The translations under genes and the position numbers were made by a program. Shown one piece after another: positions 35,978 to 45,309 of a DNA stretch of 64,000 nucleotides. The DNA comes from Phenylobacterium sp. (GTDB lineage: Bacteria > Pseudomonadota > Alphaproteobacteria > Caulobacterales > Caulobacteraceae), in NCBI RefSeq assembly GCF_013822795.1, contig NZ_PNLB01000002.1:186001-250000 (forward strand), given 5' to 3'. The notes beneath the pieces are model-generated. The model had not been told where the DNA came from, made no database searches, and was given only the letters and a program-made list of their open reading frames with translations. Within the stretch, counting starts at the first letter, position 1; the number at the start of each line of letters is the position of its first letter.

Positions 35978-38260
35978 ATGTCGACTGAGAGATTCGCTCC
36001 CGCCGAGGCCGCCCTCAAGGCCGGCCGTTTCGAAGAAGGCGTGGCGCTGATCGAAGCGTCCCTGAAGGAAGATCCCCAGGCCCCGCTGCACATCTACCGC
36101 AACTTCGCGGCCCTGCTGATCCGCCACAAGGACTACGAGCGCGCCGAGATCTGGACGGTGCAGGCGGTCGACCGGCACCCCAAGGACATCGACCTGTGGA
36201 ACATACGCGGCGTCGCGCTGCGCCGCCTGCGCCGCTATGACGAGGCGCTGGCCGCGCTGGGCCGCGCGACCAAGCTGGACCCCAAGAACAAGTCGGTCCT
36301 GAACAACCTCGGCAACATCTACAATGACCTGCGTAATCCGCAGGCGATCGACGTCTTCACCAAGCTGGTGCGCCTGACGCCGAGCGACGCCGACATGCAA
36401 CGCGCGCTGGGTCGCGCGTACTGGTTCGCCGGCGATCTGGAGAAGGCCGAGACCCGCCTGAACCTGGCGACCAAGCTGAAGCCGGCCGCGGCGGACGCTT
36501 GGCTCGACCTCATCGGCGTCGCGCACGAACTGCGCAGTCCCGAGGCGGCCGATGAGGTGCTGAACCGGGCCGCGACGGCCTGCCCCGGCGACCTCCGGCT
36601 GGTGGAGGCCCGCGCCGTCGCGATTCGCCGCGGCGGGGAAACGCGACGGGCCGAGCAGTTTCTGCTCGAGGCGATCGAACGCCATCCGAAGGCCGCAAGC
36701 CTCTACTTCCAGGTCGGGACGACGATCACCGACTACGATCGTCCGCGTGCCAACTCGTACTTCGAGAAGGCCATCGAGCTCGATCCGAACGAGGTCAAAT
36801 ACCACATCATGTTCGCCGAAAGCCTCGGCCGATCGCGCCACGGCGACGAGGCGGCGAACCTCGAGCGCGGCTACCAGATCATGATGGGCGTGTTGCCTCG
36901 CATGCCGATGGACGCGACGAATCTCAAGATCGCCTACGAGTTGATGACCCGCGTGGCCGACTACGACACCATGGACCAGCTGGGATCGTTCGCGCAGATC
37001 GGCCGCACTTGGGCCGAGGCTGGCCGTCACACCGCGCTGTTCGCCCACCTGGCGCGGGTTGAGGCGCCGGAAGATCGTCTCGAACTGGTCGAGCAGCATC
37101 GCATCTGGGGCCGCAAGGTCGAGCAGGCCGTCGCCCGCCGCCCGATCACTCCCCCTGCGCCGCGTCAGGCGAACGGCAAGATCCGCGTCGGCTTCATGTC
37201 CTCGGACCTGCGCGGGCACCCGGTCGCCTACTTCGCCTTGCCGCTGTTCGAGCACTACGACCGCAACCACTTCGAGGTCTATTGCTACTCCTACTACCAA
37301 GGCCAGGAAGACCAGACCCAGAAGGCCATCACCGGGATGGTGGACCAGTTCCGCTGGGTCCCCGAGATCACCGACCGCAACGCCGCGCAGATGATCGCAG
37401 ATGATCAGCTGGACATGCTGATCGAGCTCGGCGGCTCGACCCACATGAACAAGATCGGGGTCATGGCCTACAAGCCCGCCCCGCTATCGGCCAGTTGGGT
37501 GGGATATCCGCATTCGGCCGGCCTGAAGGAAATCGACTACCTGGTCCTCGATCCCTACATGACGCCCGAGGACCCCGCGCTCGTCATCGAAAAGCCATTC
37601 GTGCTGCCGAAGGCCTGGTACACGATGGGTCCGAACGCCTTCCGCGAGGAGCCGCAGGCCGCGACGCAAGCGCCCGTCGAGCGCAACGGCTTCGTCACCT
37701 TCGGCACCGCCAACAACCCCTACAAGTTCAGCCGCAAGGTCATCGAGACCTGGGCGCAGATCGTGGCCGCGACGCCGAACTCGCGGTTCCTGTTCGTCCG
37801 GCCCGAAGGCGGCTCGAAGATCTTCCAGGACAATTTGCGGGCGAACTTCGCCAAGCATGGGGTCGGCGCCGAACGGGTCGTCTTCGAAGTCGTCCGCGGT
37901 CGCCACCTGCCCTACTACAACGACATGGACATCTCGCTGGACGCCTTCCCCCAGACCGGCGGGACGACGACCTGCGAGGCCCTCTGGATGGGCGTGCCGG
38001 TGGTCGCCAAGCGCGGCCCGGCGGTGTTCGAACGCCTCAGCTACTCGGTCCTGATGAACGCCGGCCTCGGCGACCTGTGCGCCGAGACGACCGAGGAATA
38101 CATCGCCATCGCGCTGAAACTGGCCGCCGATCCGGAGCGGATCGGCGAACTGCGCCGCGGGATGCGCGCGCGCCTGAAGGCCAGCCCGCTCGGCGACACC
38201 AAGCAGTTCGCCGCCGATTACTTCGCGACGATCGAAAAGGCGGTGAAGGGCCAGATCTGA
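35978..38260 (+). CDS. TPR protein with GT41 (O-GlcNAc transferase-like) domain
   Basis: 760 residues. Residues 1-370 form about nine TPR units (ALIRHKDYERAEIWTVQAVD, LDPKNKSVLNNLGNIYNDLR, AAADAWLDLIGVAHELRSPE). From about 400 there is a SPINDLY/OGT-type catalytic domain: RVGFMSSDLRGHPVAYFALP, IELGGSTHMNKIGVMAYKPA, WVGYPHSAG, YYNDMDISLDAFPQTGGTTT and CEALWMGVPVVAKRG. Such enzymes add sugars to protein Ser/Thr. In Caulobacter relatives an OGT-like TPR protein takes part in flagellin glycosylation, so a protein target is possible here, though the setting is polysaccharide synthesis. Convergent with the sugar reductase gene, 7 bp apart. Confidence 0.9.
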   Translation: MSTERFAPAEAALKAGRFEEGVALIEASLKEDPQAPLHIYRNFAALLIRHKDYERAEIWTVQAVDRHPKDIDLWNIRGVALRRLRRYDEALAALGRATKLDPKNKSVLNNLGNIYNDLRNPQAIDVFTKLVRLTPSDADMQRALGRAYWFAGDLEKAETRLNLATKLKPAAADAWLDLIGVAHELRSPEAADEVLNRAATACPGDLRLVEARAVAIRRGGETRRAEQFLLEAIERHPKAASLYFQVGTTITDYDRPRANSYFEKAIELDPNEVKYHIMFAESLGRSRHGDEAANLERGYQIMMGVLPRMPMDATNLKIAYELMTRVADYDTMDQLGSFAQIGRTWAEAGRHTALFAHLARVEAPEDRLELVEQHRIWGRKVEQAVARRPITPPAPRQANGKIRVGFMSSDLRGHPVAYFALPLFEHYDRNHFEVYCYSYYQGQEDQTQKAITGMVDQFRWVPEITDRNAAQMIADDQLDMLIELGGSTHMNKIGVMAYKPAPLSASWVGYPHSAGLKEIDYLVLDPYMTPEDPALVIEKPFVLPKAWYTMGPNAFREEPQAATQAPVERNGFVTFGTANNPYKFSRKVIETWAQIVAATPNSRFLFVRPEGGSKIFQDNLRANFAKHGVGAERVVFEVVRGRHLPYYNDMDISLDAFPQTGGTTTCEALWMGVPVVAKRGPAVFERLSYSVLMNAGLGDLCAETTEEYIAIALKLAADPERIGELRRGMRARLKASPLGDTKQFAADYFATIEKAVKGQI

Positions 38261-38267
38261 GGCGGAC

Positions 38268-39221
38268 TTAGGCCGGGGCGCTGAGCAGTCCGCTGGCCGC
38301 GACCCGCTGATAGTAGGCCGCATAGTCGTCCCAGAAACCGGCTTCCTCCCAGCCGGGAAGCCAGGGCTGGTCGTTGACCCGCACCAACGGCTCGGCCAAG
38401 TCAGGCTGGGGCAGGACGTCGATCTCGCAGGCCAGCGCCAGGCGCGGGGCCATCGCTGCGGCCAGGCGACGGGCGAACGCCTCCTGGGTTCCGACGAACC
38501 CTGAAGGGCGCGCCACCGCCTCCGTGTCGGCGGCCGGATCCAGCAGCGTCTCGGCCAGCCGCACATAGGCGTGCGCCAACAGCGGAACCGGGATGTTGTC
38601 GCGGACATAGCGCGGCGTGCGGACCACCCCGGCCTCGCCCTCGAACCAGCGCTGCATCAGGGACCAGACCATCCGTCCCTCCTCCAGCGGTCCGAACGGC
38701 CCGGCGACCACGAACTTGCCGAACCGCAAGCCGCGCCAGCGGGCCATGTGGCGGACCGTCTCGTTGGTCAGGGACTTCGAGAGGCCGTAGGGGCTGACCG
38801 CCAGGTCGCCGCCCTCAGGTCCGCCCTCCCCCGCCTCGAAGGCCGTGCCGGTGGCCACGACCGCCCGCCCACCGGCGTCTGCGAACGCGTCCAGAACCGC
38901 CTCGACGCCGGCGATGTTGCGAACGAAGCCGTCGACCGGATCGTAGCTGGCCGAGCGATAGTTCGGGATGTCGGCGGCGTGGTGGGCCAGCAGATCATGG
39001 CCGCCCTGCACCAGGCTCAGGAAAGCGGGCGAAGCGATCGGCGCTTCGTAAACGACCTGCGCGAAGGTCTCCAGCCGCGCGACCCGCTCGGCGCGCAGGC
39101 CTTGATAGTCCGCCCTCGGACGCGTTACCGCCGCGCTGACCTGGTGGCCGGCGGCGGCCAGGGCCTGCGCGATCCAGAGCCCGCTGAAGGAACTGCCTCC
39201 GGTGAGCAGGATCTTCGCCAT
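38268..39221 (-). CDS. NAD(P)-dependent sugar epimerase/reductase (extended SDR)
   Basis: 317 residues. The N-terminal Rossmann motif is ILLTGGSSFSGLWIAQAL (TGGSSFSG). The catalytic pair is in SPYGLSKSLTNE (YxxxK), with Thr in ATGTAFEAG upstream. It is the last gene of a five-gene operon, one base after the rfbC-like gene (TGA-C-ATG). The likely role is the final C4 keto reduction (or epimerisation) of the CDP-linked 4-keto-6-deoxy sugar made by its neighbours. Stereochemistry cannot be predicted from sequence. Confidence 0.85.
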   Translation of the reverse strand: MAKILLTGGSSFSGLWIAQALAAAGHQVSAAVTRPRADYQGLRAERVARLETFAQVVYEAPIASPAFLSLVQGGHDLLAHHAADIPNYRSASYDPVDGFVRNIAGVEAVLDAFADAGGRAVVATGTAFEAGEGGPEGGDLAVSPYGLSKSLTNETVRHMARWRGLRFGKFVVAGPFGPLEEGRMVWSLMQRWFEGEAGVVRTPRYVRDNIPVPLLAHAYVRLAETLLDPAADTEAVARPSGFVGTQEAFARRLAAAMAPRLALACEIDVLPQPDLAEPLVRVNDQPWLPGWEEAGFWDDYAAYYQRVAASGLLSAPA

Positions 39222-39222
39222 G

Positions 39223-39753
39223 TCAGACTCCGTGGTCGGGATAGGTCGCGTCGCGCTCGGAGATCACAGCGGGGCTGACCGGCCAGGTGATATCGAACGC
39301 CGGATCGTTCCAGCGCACGCCGCGGCCATGGCCGGGCTCGAAGATCTTGTCGATCTGGTAGAGGACGTCGGTGTCGTCCTCCAGGGTGATGAAGCCGTGC
39401 GCCATGCCCTTGCCGATCAGCAGGGCGCGGCCGTCGTCCGCCGACAGCTCGGTCCCGGTCCAGCGGCGATAGGTCGGGCTGTCGGGGCGCAAGTCGACAG
39501 CGACGTCGAAGATCCGTCCACGGACGACCCGCACTAGTTTCGACTCGGCATGCGGCGCCGCCTCATAGTGCATGCCGCGCAGGGTGCCGGCCCGCAGGTT
39601 GCGCGAGAGGCTGGTCTGCTGGGGGACGAACGCGTGGCCGGCGGCGGCGAACTCGTCAGGACAATGCAGTCGGGCGAACGCGCCGCGCTCGTCGCTCGTC
39701 AGGATCAGGTCGACGATCACGACGCCGTCGATGTCGGTCGTCGTGAAGCGCAT
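39223..39753 (-). CDS. rfbC: RmlC/RfbC-like nucleotide-sugar 3,5-epimerase
   Basis: 176 residues, cupin fold. Typical segments: GVVIVDLILTSDERGAFARL, FVPQQTSLSRNLRAGTLRGM (with the following HYEA catalytic His), RVVRGRIFDVAVDLRPDSPT and GKGMAHGFITLEDDTDVLYQ. Most members act on dTDP-4-keto-6-deoxyglucose. Because rfbF and rfbG are its operon partners, the substrate here is probably CDP-linked and C-methylated; such enzymes may then invert only C5. Overlaps the methyltransferase gene by one base (TGATG). Confidence 0.9.
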   Translation of the reverse strand: MRFTTTDIDGVVIVDLILTSDERGAFARLHCPDEFAAAGHAFVPQQTSLSRNLRAGTLRGMHYEAAPHAESKLVRVVRGRIFDVAVDLRPDSPTYRRWTGTELSADDGRALLIGKGMAHGFITLEDDTDVLYQIDKIFEPGHGRGVRWNDPAFDITWPVSPAVISERDATYPDHGV

Positions 39754-40994
39754 CAGCCGACCACCTTGGCGTCCGGCGCAGCGGTCACGAATTGTCCGCC
39801 CCAGTCACGGATATAGGCCAGTTGCCCCATGATCTCGTCCTTCAGGTTCCAGGGCAGGATGACCACGTAGTCGGGCTTGAAAGCGGCGATCGCGGCCGGG
39901 GCGTGGATCGGGATGTGGGTGCCCGGCAGGAAGCGGTCCTGCTTGTGCGGATTGGCGTCGAACACCGCGACGATGTCCTGAGGGGTGACGCCGGCATAGT
40001 TCAGGAAGGTGTTGCCCTTGGCCGCCGCGCCGTAGGCGGCGACGGTCTTGCCCTCGGCCCTGGCCGTGGCCAGGAAATCGAGGAAGCCGCGGCGGACCTC
40101 CTCGACGCGGGCCGCGAAGCCCTCATAGCCGCCTGGCGTGTCGAGCCCTGCGGCCTGCTCGCGCGCCCGCAGGTCGCGCAGGCCTTGCGTCTCCTGGTGG
40201 CTGGACGCCTCGTGCGCGCAGAACAGCCGCAGCGAGCCGCCATGGGTCGCCAGCAGCTCGACGTCGAACGGCCGCAGCCCGTTGGCGCGCAGCACCTTCT
40301 CCACCGCCAGCAACGACAGGTACGAGTAGTGCTCGTGATAGATAGTGTCGAACTGGACCTTCTCGATCAGGTTCAGCAGGTGCGGGAATTCAAAGGTCAG
40401 CACGCCTTCGGCCTTGAGCACGTGCTGGAAGCCGGCGACGAAGTCGCCGATGTCCGGCACGTGGGCCAGGACGTTGTTGCCGGCCATCAGGTCGGCGGCG
40501 ATCCCGCGCGCTTTCAGATCGCGGCCGGTGGCGTCGTTGAAGAAGGTGACCTCGGTGGGGACGCCCCGCTCCTTGATCGCCACTTCGGCGGTGTTGGCGG
40601 TCGGCTCGATCCCCAGCACCGGCACGCCCATGGCCTTGAAGTGCTGCAGCAGGTAGCCGTCGTTGGAGGCGACCTCGATGACCAACGACTGCGGGCCCAG
40701 GCCGAAGCGGGCGGACATCGCCTCCGCATAGCGCTTGGCGTGGGCGACCCAGCTTTCCGAATAGGCCGAGAAGTAGGCGTAGCCTTCGTCGAAGATCGCA
40801 TCGGCGGCGACCGGATCGTCGGCCTGGACCAGGAAACAGTTTCCGCAGGCGCGAGTGTGCAGCGGATAGAAGCCCTCCTTGCCGGACTCCAGCTGGGCCT
40901 TCGTCAGGTAAGAGTTGGCCAGCGGCTGGTCGCCCAGGTCGAGGAAGGTCTGGGTCAGCGGCGCGCGGCAGAAGCGGCAGGTCGGAGCAGTCAT
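39753..40994 (-). CDS. sugar C-methyltransferase (TylCIII/NovU type)
   Basis: 413 residues from the ATG at 40994 that overlaps the rfbG stop. An N-terminal zinc module has CRFCRAPL and RACGNCFL. The SAM-binding core has LVIEVASNDGYLLQHFK and GIEPTANTAEVA, and the loop NNVLAHVPDIGDFV. The segment TIYHEHYSYLSLLAVEKVL carries the His-Glu-His set conserved in C3-methyltransferases of deoxysugar pathways. A C-terminal Rossmann-like domain follows (GKTVAAYGAAAKGNTFLNYA). The product would be a 3-C-methyl branched sugar attached to CDP. Confidence 0.92.
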   Translation of the reverse strand: MTAPTCRFCRAPLTQTFLDLGDQPLANSYLTKAQLESGKEGFYPLHTRACGNCFLVQADDPVAADAIFDEGYAYFSAYSESWVAHAKRYAEAMSARFGLGPQSLVIEVASNDGYLLQHFKAMGVPVLGIEPTANTAEVAIKERGVPTEVTFFNDATGRDLKARGIAADLMAGNNVLAHVPDIGDFVAGFQHVLKAEGVLTFEFPHLLNLIEKVQFDTIYHEHYSYLSLLAVEKVLRANGLRPFDVELLATHGGSLRLFCAHEASSHQETQGLRDLRAREQAAGLDTPGGYEGFAARVEEVRRGFLDFLATARAEGKTVAAYGAAAKGNTFLNYAGVTPQDIVAVFDANPHKQDRFLPGTHIPIHAPAAIAAFKPDYVVILPWNLKDEIMGQLAYIRDWGGQFVTAAPDAKVVG

Positions 40995-42052
40995 CAAAGT
41001 CTTTCGTATCGCGAGATCTGGTTGCGCATGAGGGCCTGGGCGTCGCCGCCGTCGGCCTGGGCGCGATACCAGTCCATGGTCCAGTCCACCGCTGCGGGCG
41101 CGTCCAGGCGGCTTTCGAAGCCCAGGACCTGGCGGGCCAGGCTGGCGTCGATGCCGAGGGCGCGGGCCTCCAGCGAATAGGGATCGGGTTCGTGGCGCCA
41201 GGGCTTGGCGCCCAGCGCCTGGGTGGCGCGGGTGGCGAGCTCGCCCACGCTGACCTCCGGGCCGCCCGGACGCGGACCGAAGTTCAGGGCTCGCGGCGCG
41301 GCCGGATCGCTGGCCAGCCGCTCCAGATAGACAAGATAGCCGGCGACGCAGTCCAGGACATGCTGCCAGGGCCGCGTGGCTTCCGGATGGCGCAGGACCG
41401 TGACGGCCTGGGCCTGGCCGGCGCGAACAATGTCGGCCACCAGCCGGTCGCGGGAGAAGTCGCCGCCGCCGATGACGTTGCCGCCGCGGGCCGTGGCCAG
41501 CGGAACGCCGGCCTTCTCATAAAAGCTGCGGGCGAAGCTCTGAGTGACGATCTCCGCGCCCGCCTTGGAGGCCGAATAGGGATCCTTGCCGCCGAGAGCG
41601 TCGGCTTCCTGGAAGGCCCGGCCCTGCTCGTTGTTGGCGTAGACCTTGTCGGAGGTCACGACGAGGACGGCCGCCAACGCCGGCTGGGTGCGTAGGGCCT
41701 GCAGCAGATGCGCCGTGCCCATGATGTTCGACGCAAATGTGCCGACCGGATCTTCGATCGAGGTCCGCACGATCGGCTGGGCCGCCATGTGCAGCACCAG
41801 GTCGAACTGGCGGGCCGAGACCAGCGCCTCGACCGCGGCCTGGTCGCGCAGGTCGACGACGTGTGAGTCGACGAGGCTGGCGACGCGGGCCTGGTCGAAC
41901 AGCGCCGGGGTCTGGTCGGGTGCCAGGGACAGGCCGGTGACCTGCGCGCCCATCTGCGCCAGCCAGACCGCCGCCCACGAGCCCTTGAACCCGGTGTGGC
42001 CGGTCAGCAGGACGCGCTTGCCCGCCCAGAAGGCCGGGTCGGGCCGCGTCAT
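40994..42052 (-). CDS. rfbG: CDP-glucose 4,6-dehydratase
   Basis: 352 residues from the ATG at 42052, which overlaps the rfbF stop (ATGA). The Rossmann motif is VLLTGHTGFKGSWAAVWLAQ, characteristic of RfbG. The active-site region contains VTSDKVYANNEQGRAFQEAD and DPYSASKAGAEIV (Tyr-x-x-x-Lys). It converts CDP-glucose to CDP-4-keto-6-deoxyglucose. In the classic pathway RfbH follows, but no rfbH is present; a methyltransferase takes its place. Confidence 0.95.
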   Translation of the reverse strand: MTRPDPAFWAGKRVLLTGHTGFKGSWAAVWLAQMGAQVTGLSLAPDQTPALFDQARVASLVDSHVVDLRDQAAVEALVSARQFDLVLHMAAQPIVRTSIEDPVGTFASNIMGTAHLLQALRTQPALAAVLVVTSDKVYANNEQGRAFQEADALGGKDPYSASKAGAEIVTQSFARSFYEKAGVPLATARGGNVIGGGDFSRDRLVADIVRAGQAQAVTVLRHPEATRPWQHVLDCVAGYLVYLERLASDPAAPRALNFGPRPGGPEVSVGELATRATQALGAKPWRHEPDPYSLEARALGIDASLARQVLGFESRLDAPAAVDWTMDWYRAQADGGDAQALMRNQISRYERL

Positions 42053-42822
42053 TCCCAGAGCTTCCAAGGCGCCTTGCCCGAAACCCAGAGAGCCTCCAGG
42101 TGGTTCTTGTCGCGCAGGGTGTCCATCGCCGCCCAGAAGCCGTCGTGCGGTCGGGCCATCAGCTGACCGTCGCGGGCCAGGCCTTCCAGGGGTTCGGCCT
42201 CAAACACCGTGGCGTCTCCAGCGACGCGATCGACGACCTCTGGTTGGAGGACGAAGTAGCCGCCGTTGATCAGGCCGTTGTCGCCCGGCGGCTTCTCGAT
42301 GAACCGCTGAACTACGCCATCGATGATTTCGAGCGCGCCAAAACGGCCGGGCGGGGAGACTGCGCTCACCGTCGCCTCCTTTCCGTGCGCCTGATGGAAG
42401 GCGAGCAGCGCGCTGATGTCGATGTCGGCCAAGCCGTCGCCATAGGTCAGGAAGAACGGTTCGCCGGGGGTCAGGTACGGCGCGACCCGTTTGAGCCGCC
42501 CGCCGGTCATCGTCTCGGCGCCGGTGTCGACCAGCGTCACGCGCCAAGGCTCATGGTTGGTGGCGTGGTATTCGACCGAGCCCTTTTTCAGATCGACGGT
42601 CAAGTCGGCGTTATGCAGGACGTAGTTGGCGAAATACTCCTTCACCACGTAGCCCTTGTAGCCGAGGCACACGATGAAATCGTTGAAGCCGTAGTGCGAG
42701 AACAGTTTCATGATGTGCCAGAGGATCGGCCATCCGCCGACCTCGATCATGGGCTTGGGCTTGAGGTGGCTTTCCTCTGAGATCCGCGTGCCAAGGCCGC
42801 CGGCGAGCAGGACGACCTTCAT
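42049..42822 (-). CDS. rfbF: glucose-1-phosphate cytidylyltransferase
   Basis: 257 residues from MKVVLLAGGLGTRISEES, the standard RfbF start. Nucleotidyltransferase motifs: LAGGLGTR, KPKPMIEVGGWPILWHIMK, FFLTYGDGLADIDI and GLINGGYFVLQPEV. It makes CDP-glucose from CTP and glucose-1-phosphate, the first step for CDP-deoxysugars. First gene of the minus-strand operon rfbF-rfbG-methyltransferase-rfbC-reductase. Confidence 0.96.
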   Translation of the reverse strand: MKVVLLAGGLGTRISEESHLKPKPMIEVGGWPILWHIMKLFSHYGFNDFIVCLGYKGYVVKEYFANYVLHNADLTVDLKKGSVEYHATNHEPWRVTLVDTGAETMTGGRLKRVAPYLTPGEPFFLTYGDGLADIDISALLAFHQAHGKEATVSAVSPPGRFGALEIIDGVVQRFIEKPPGDNGLINGGYFVLQPEVVDRVAGDATVFEAEPLEGLARDGQLMARPHDGFWAAMDTLRDKNHLEALWVSGKAPWKLWE

Positions 42823-43015
42823 GCGAGGCCGCCTTGTTGGCGGATCGCGCATCCGCAATAGGCGTCAGAGTTCGTCTTCAAAACCAAGTCTGCCTTCAGT
42901 GCATAAACCGGGGCCAGGGCGCACATCTCTAAACGTACGCCGAACGCGCGATGAAATCGTGTATGCCCCTCGCAGAGCGAGGCAAACATGTTCGCCCCAC
43001 CTTTTGGAGGCTCGA

Positions 43016-43753
43016 TTGGGTTCCTCACTGGTGAACTTCGTCGTCGTGGGCGTGCAGAAGGCAGGAACGGCCGCCCTCTTCGACTACCTTCAGGACGATC
43101 CGGCCTATGGCCTGCCCGACGTCAAGGAAATCCACTTTTTCGACGACGAGACCCTCGATTGGGCTGCTCCGGACTACGGTCCCTATCACGCGCGATTTGA
43201 CTGGAGCGATCCTGCGCTGATCCGCGGCGAGGCGACTCCGATCTACATCTACTGGCCGCGCAGCCTGGAGCGGCTGGCCGCCTACAACCCCGCCGCCAAG
43301 ATCGTCCTGATGCTGCGCGATCCCGTCGAGCGCGCCTGGTCGCATTGGCGCATGGAAACCTCGCGCGGCGTGGAAACACGATCGTTCTCGTGGTGCATTC
43401 GGCAGGGACGCTCGCGGCTCTTCGAGGCACAGCCCTGGGGCGTGCACAGGGAGTTCTCGTACGTCGAGCGGGGGTTCTACGGCGAACAGGTGGAGCGGCT
43501 GCTGGGCTGGTTTCCTCGGGAGCAGGTCCTGTTCCTGACAGCCGACGAACTGCGGGCCGAACCAAGCTCTACGCTTGCCCATGTGAATGCGTTCCTGGGC
43601 GCGCCGCCCCCCGCCCCGGCCGAACACCGCGAGGTGCACGTCGGCCACGACCTCGGCGGCGACCTTGATCCGGCCGACGCGGCGTTCCTGGCGGATCTCT
43701 ACGCCCACGACCAGGAACGGCTCGAAGCGTTGTCGGGCGTTCGCTTCCTCTGA
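43016..43753 (+). CDS. sulfotransferase-family protein
   Basis: 245 residues from a TTG at 43016, chosen for the GGAGG five bases upstream; a GTG five codons later is an alternative. PAPS 5'-phosphosulfate loop VVVGVQKAGTAALFDYL; 3'-phosphate site MLRDPVERAWSHWRMETSRG; KEIHFFDDE segment as in heparan-type sulfotransferases. It would transfer sulfate from PAPS to a sugar hydroxyl. Divergent from rfbF, so the glycan made nearby is the natural candidate substrate. Sulfate supply by the Sbp-type protein would be consistent. Confidence 0.85.
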   Translation: MGSSLVNFVVVGVQKAGTAALFDYLQDDPAYGLPDVKEIHFFDDETLDWAAPDYGPYHARFDWSDPALIRGEATPIYIYWPRSLERLAAYNPAAKIVLMLRDPVERAWSHWRMETSRGVETRSFSWCIRQGRSRLFEAQPWGVHREFSYVERGFYGEQVERLLGWFPREQVLFLTADELRAEPSSTLAHVNAFLGAPPPAPAEHREVHVGHDLGGDLDPADAAFLADLYAHDQERLEALSGVRFL

Positions 43754-43935
43754 CGCCACATTTCCGGCCGCAAGCTAACCCAACGCGACAGGATGGAGGC
43801 TATCGTGAAGCTCTCCCCACTTGTCCTCGCCAGGCTGCTGATCGGCTGCACGCCCCCCGACATGGGCGATAGCAGCACCAAAAACGGGAGAAAACTCCAC
43901 TAACGACTGCGCTCCCCGCACCAAGTGTCAACAGA

Positions 43936-45309
43936 TCAGTCCTCGCGCAGAGCATCGCGGATAGTGTCGGTGAGCGGGCTGACCACGTAGGACAGGATCG
44001 ACCTGTTGCCGGTAACAATCATGGTCTCAGCCGGCATGCCGGGGCTTAGTTTGTCGCCCTTAGGCAGCTTAACCAGCTCCTGCGGCGGGATCTTGAGATC
44101 AACGCGGAAATAGCCCTCGCCAGTCTTCTCGTCGACCAGCTGGTCGGCGGAAACGGTCATGACGGTGGCGTCGACCGGCGGCGTGCGGCGTGCGTTGAAG
44201 GCCGAGAGGCGGACCCGGGCCTTCATCCCCGGCTTCACGACATCGACGTCCTGCGGCTTGATTCGCCCGGTGACGATCAACGGCGCATTGGCCGGAACGA
44301 CGCTCATCAACCTCTCACCGGGAGCGACGACGCCGCCGATGGTGAACTGGGTCAGATCAAGCACGTAGCCGTCGGCCGGGGAACGCACAGTCGCCGCGTT
44401 CAGCATCTGGCGGGCGGCGGCCAGCTTCGGGGTGGTTTCCGCCAGGCCGGTCTGCATCTGCCGCAGGCCTTCGGCTGCCTGGGTAATGCGCTGCTCCTTC
44501 AAGGTCGTGATCTGCAGCCGCGTCTCACCGATCTGCTCGCGCAGTCGGGTGATCTCCGCGGTCAGTTCACCCTTTCGACCGGCCAAGTCGGCCAGCGAGC
44601 GCTGATAGCGCAGGATCAAGGTCTTTGGCGCATAGCCCTTCTGGTAGAGCGTCTGATAGCCGGCCAGCTCCTCGCGGGTCAGGCGGTCAGATTCGCGCAC
44701 GGCGTCGACCTGCGCCTGGACGCCGCCGATCTGCGTCTCAAGCTGCTGCAACTTCTGAGCAAGCACCGCGCCCTGGGTTTCGAAGAACTGCAGACGCGAG
44801 GTGAACAGGAATTCCTGGTCGTGGATGATGCCCGCGACCCGCGGGTCGTTGACCGCGCGCGCGGTCAACTCGGCCGGGATCATTAGCACCTTCTGGTCCA
44901 TCGCCTCGGCCTGGTACCGCGCCAACTGCGCGGTCAGGGTGTCGTACTGGTTCTGCAGCACGTCGGTGCTGGCGCGCGGCTGCACCTCGTCGAAGGTCAA
45001 CAGCACCTGATTTTGGCGGACGTGCTGCCCCTCCTTGACCAGGATCGATTTGATCGTGCCGCCTTCGCGGTGGCGGATCGTCTTGCGGTTGTCTTCGACC
45101 TGCACGATGCCTGGAGCAACCACGGCGCTGTCGACCTTGGCGACCGCCGCGAACAAAGTCAGGCCCACCACGAATACGCCGACCACCGCCGCCCCGGCCA
45201 CGATCGGGCGGCGCATGCGCTGGGCCAGCGCCGGGTCGAGCGGGACAAGGTCCTTATCGTCAAACTGCGGCGTGACGTAGGGCTTCGGCGCGTTGAAATC
45301 CATCTTCAT
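43936..45309 (-). CDS. type I secretion membrane fusion protein (HlyD/PrtE/RsaE family)
   Basis: 457 residues. A cytoplasmic N-terminus is followed by one transmembrane helix (RPIVAGAAVVGVFVVGLTLF). A lipoyl/barrel-sandwich half (GIVQVEDNRKTIRHREGGTI), long coiled coils (about 150-300) and a second half (TVRSPADGYVLDLTQFTIGG) follow. The C-terminal region MPAETMIVTGNRSILSYVVS is the standard end of PrtE-type adaptors. It links the ABC transporter to an outer-membrane TolC-like protein, which is not in the window. The start overlaps the transporter stop (TGATG). Confidence 0.95.
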   Translation of the reverse strand: MKMDFNAPKPYVTPQFDDKDLVPLDPALAQRMRRPIVAGAAVVGVFVVGLTLFAAVAKVDSAVVAPGIVQVEDNRKTIRHREGGTIKSILVKEGQHVRQNQVLLTFDEVQPRASTDVLQNQYDTLTAQLARYQAEAMDQKVLMIPAELTARAVNDPRVAGIIHDQEFLFTSRLQFFETQGAVLAQKLQQLETQIGGVQAQVDAVRESDRLTREELAGYQTLYQKGYAPKTLILRYQRSLADLAGRKGELTAEITRLREQIGETRLQITTLKEQRITQAAEGLRQMQTGLAETTPKLAAARQMLNAATVRSPADGYVLDLTQFTIGGVVAPGERLMSVVPANAPLIVTGRIKPQDVDVVKPGMKARVRLSAFNARRTPPVDATVMTVSADQLVDEKTGEGYFRVDLKIPPQELVKLPKGDKLSPGMPAETMIVTGNRSILSYVVSPLTDTIRDALRED

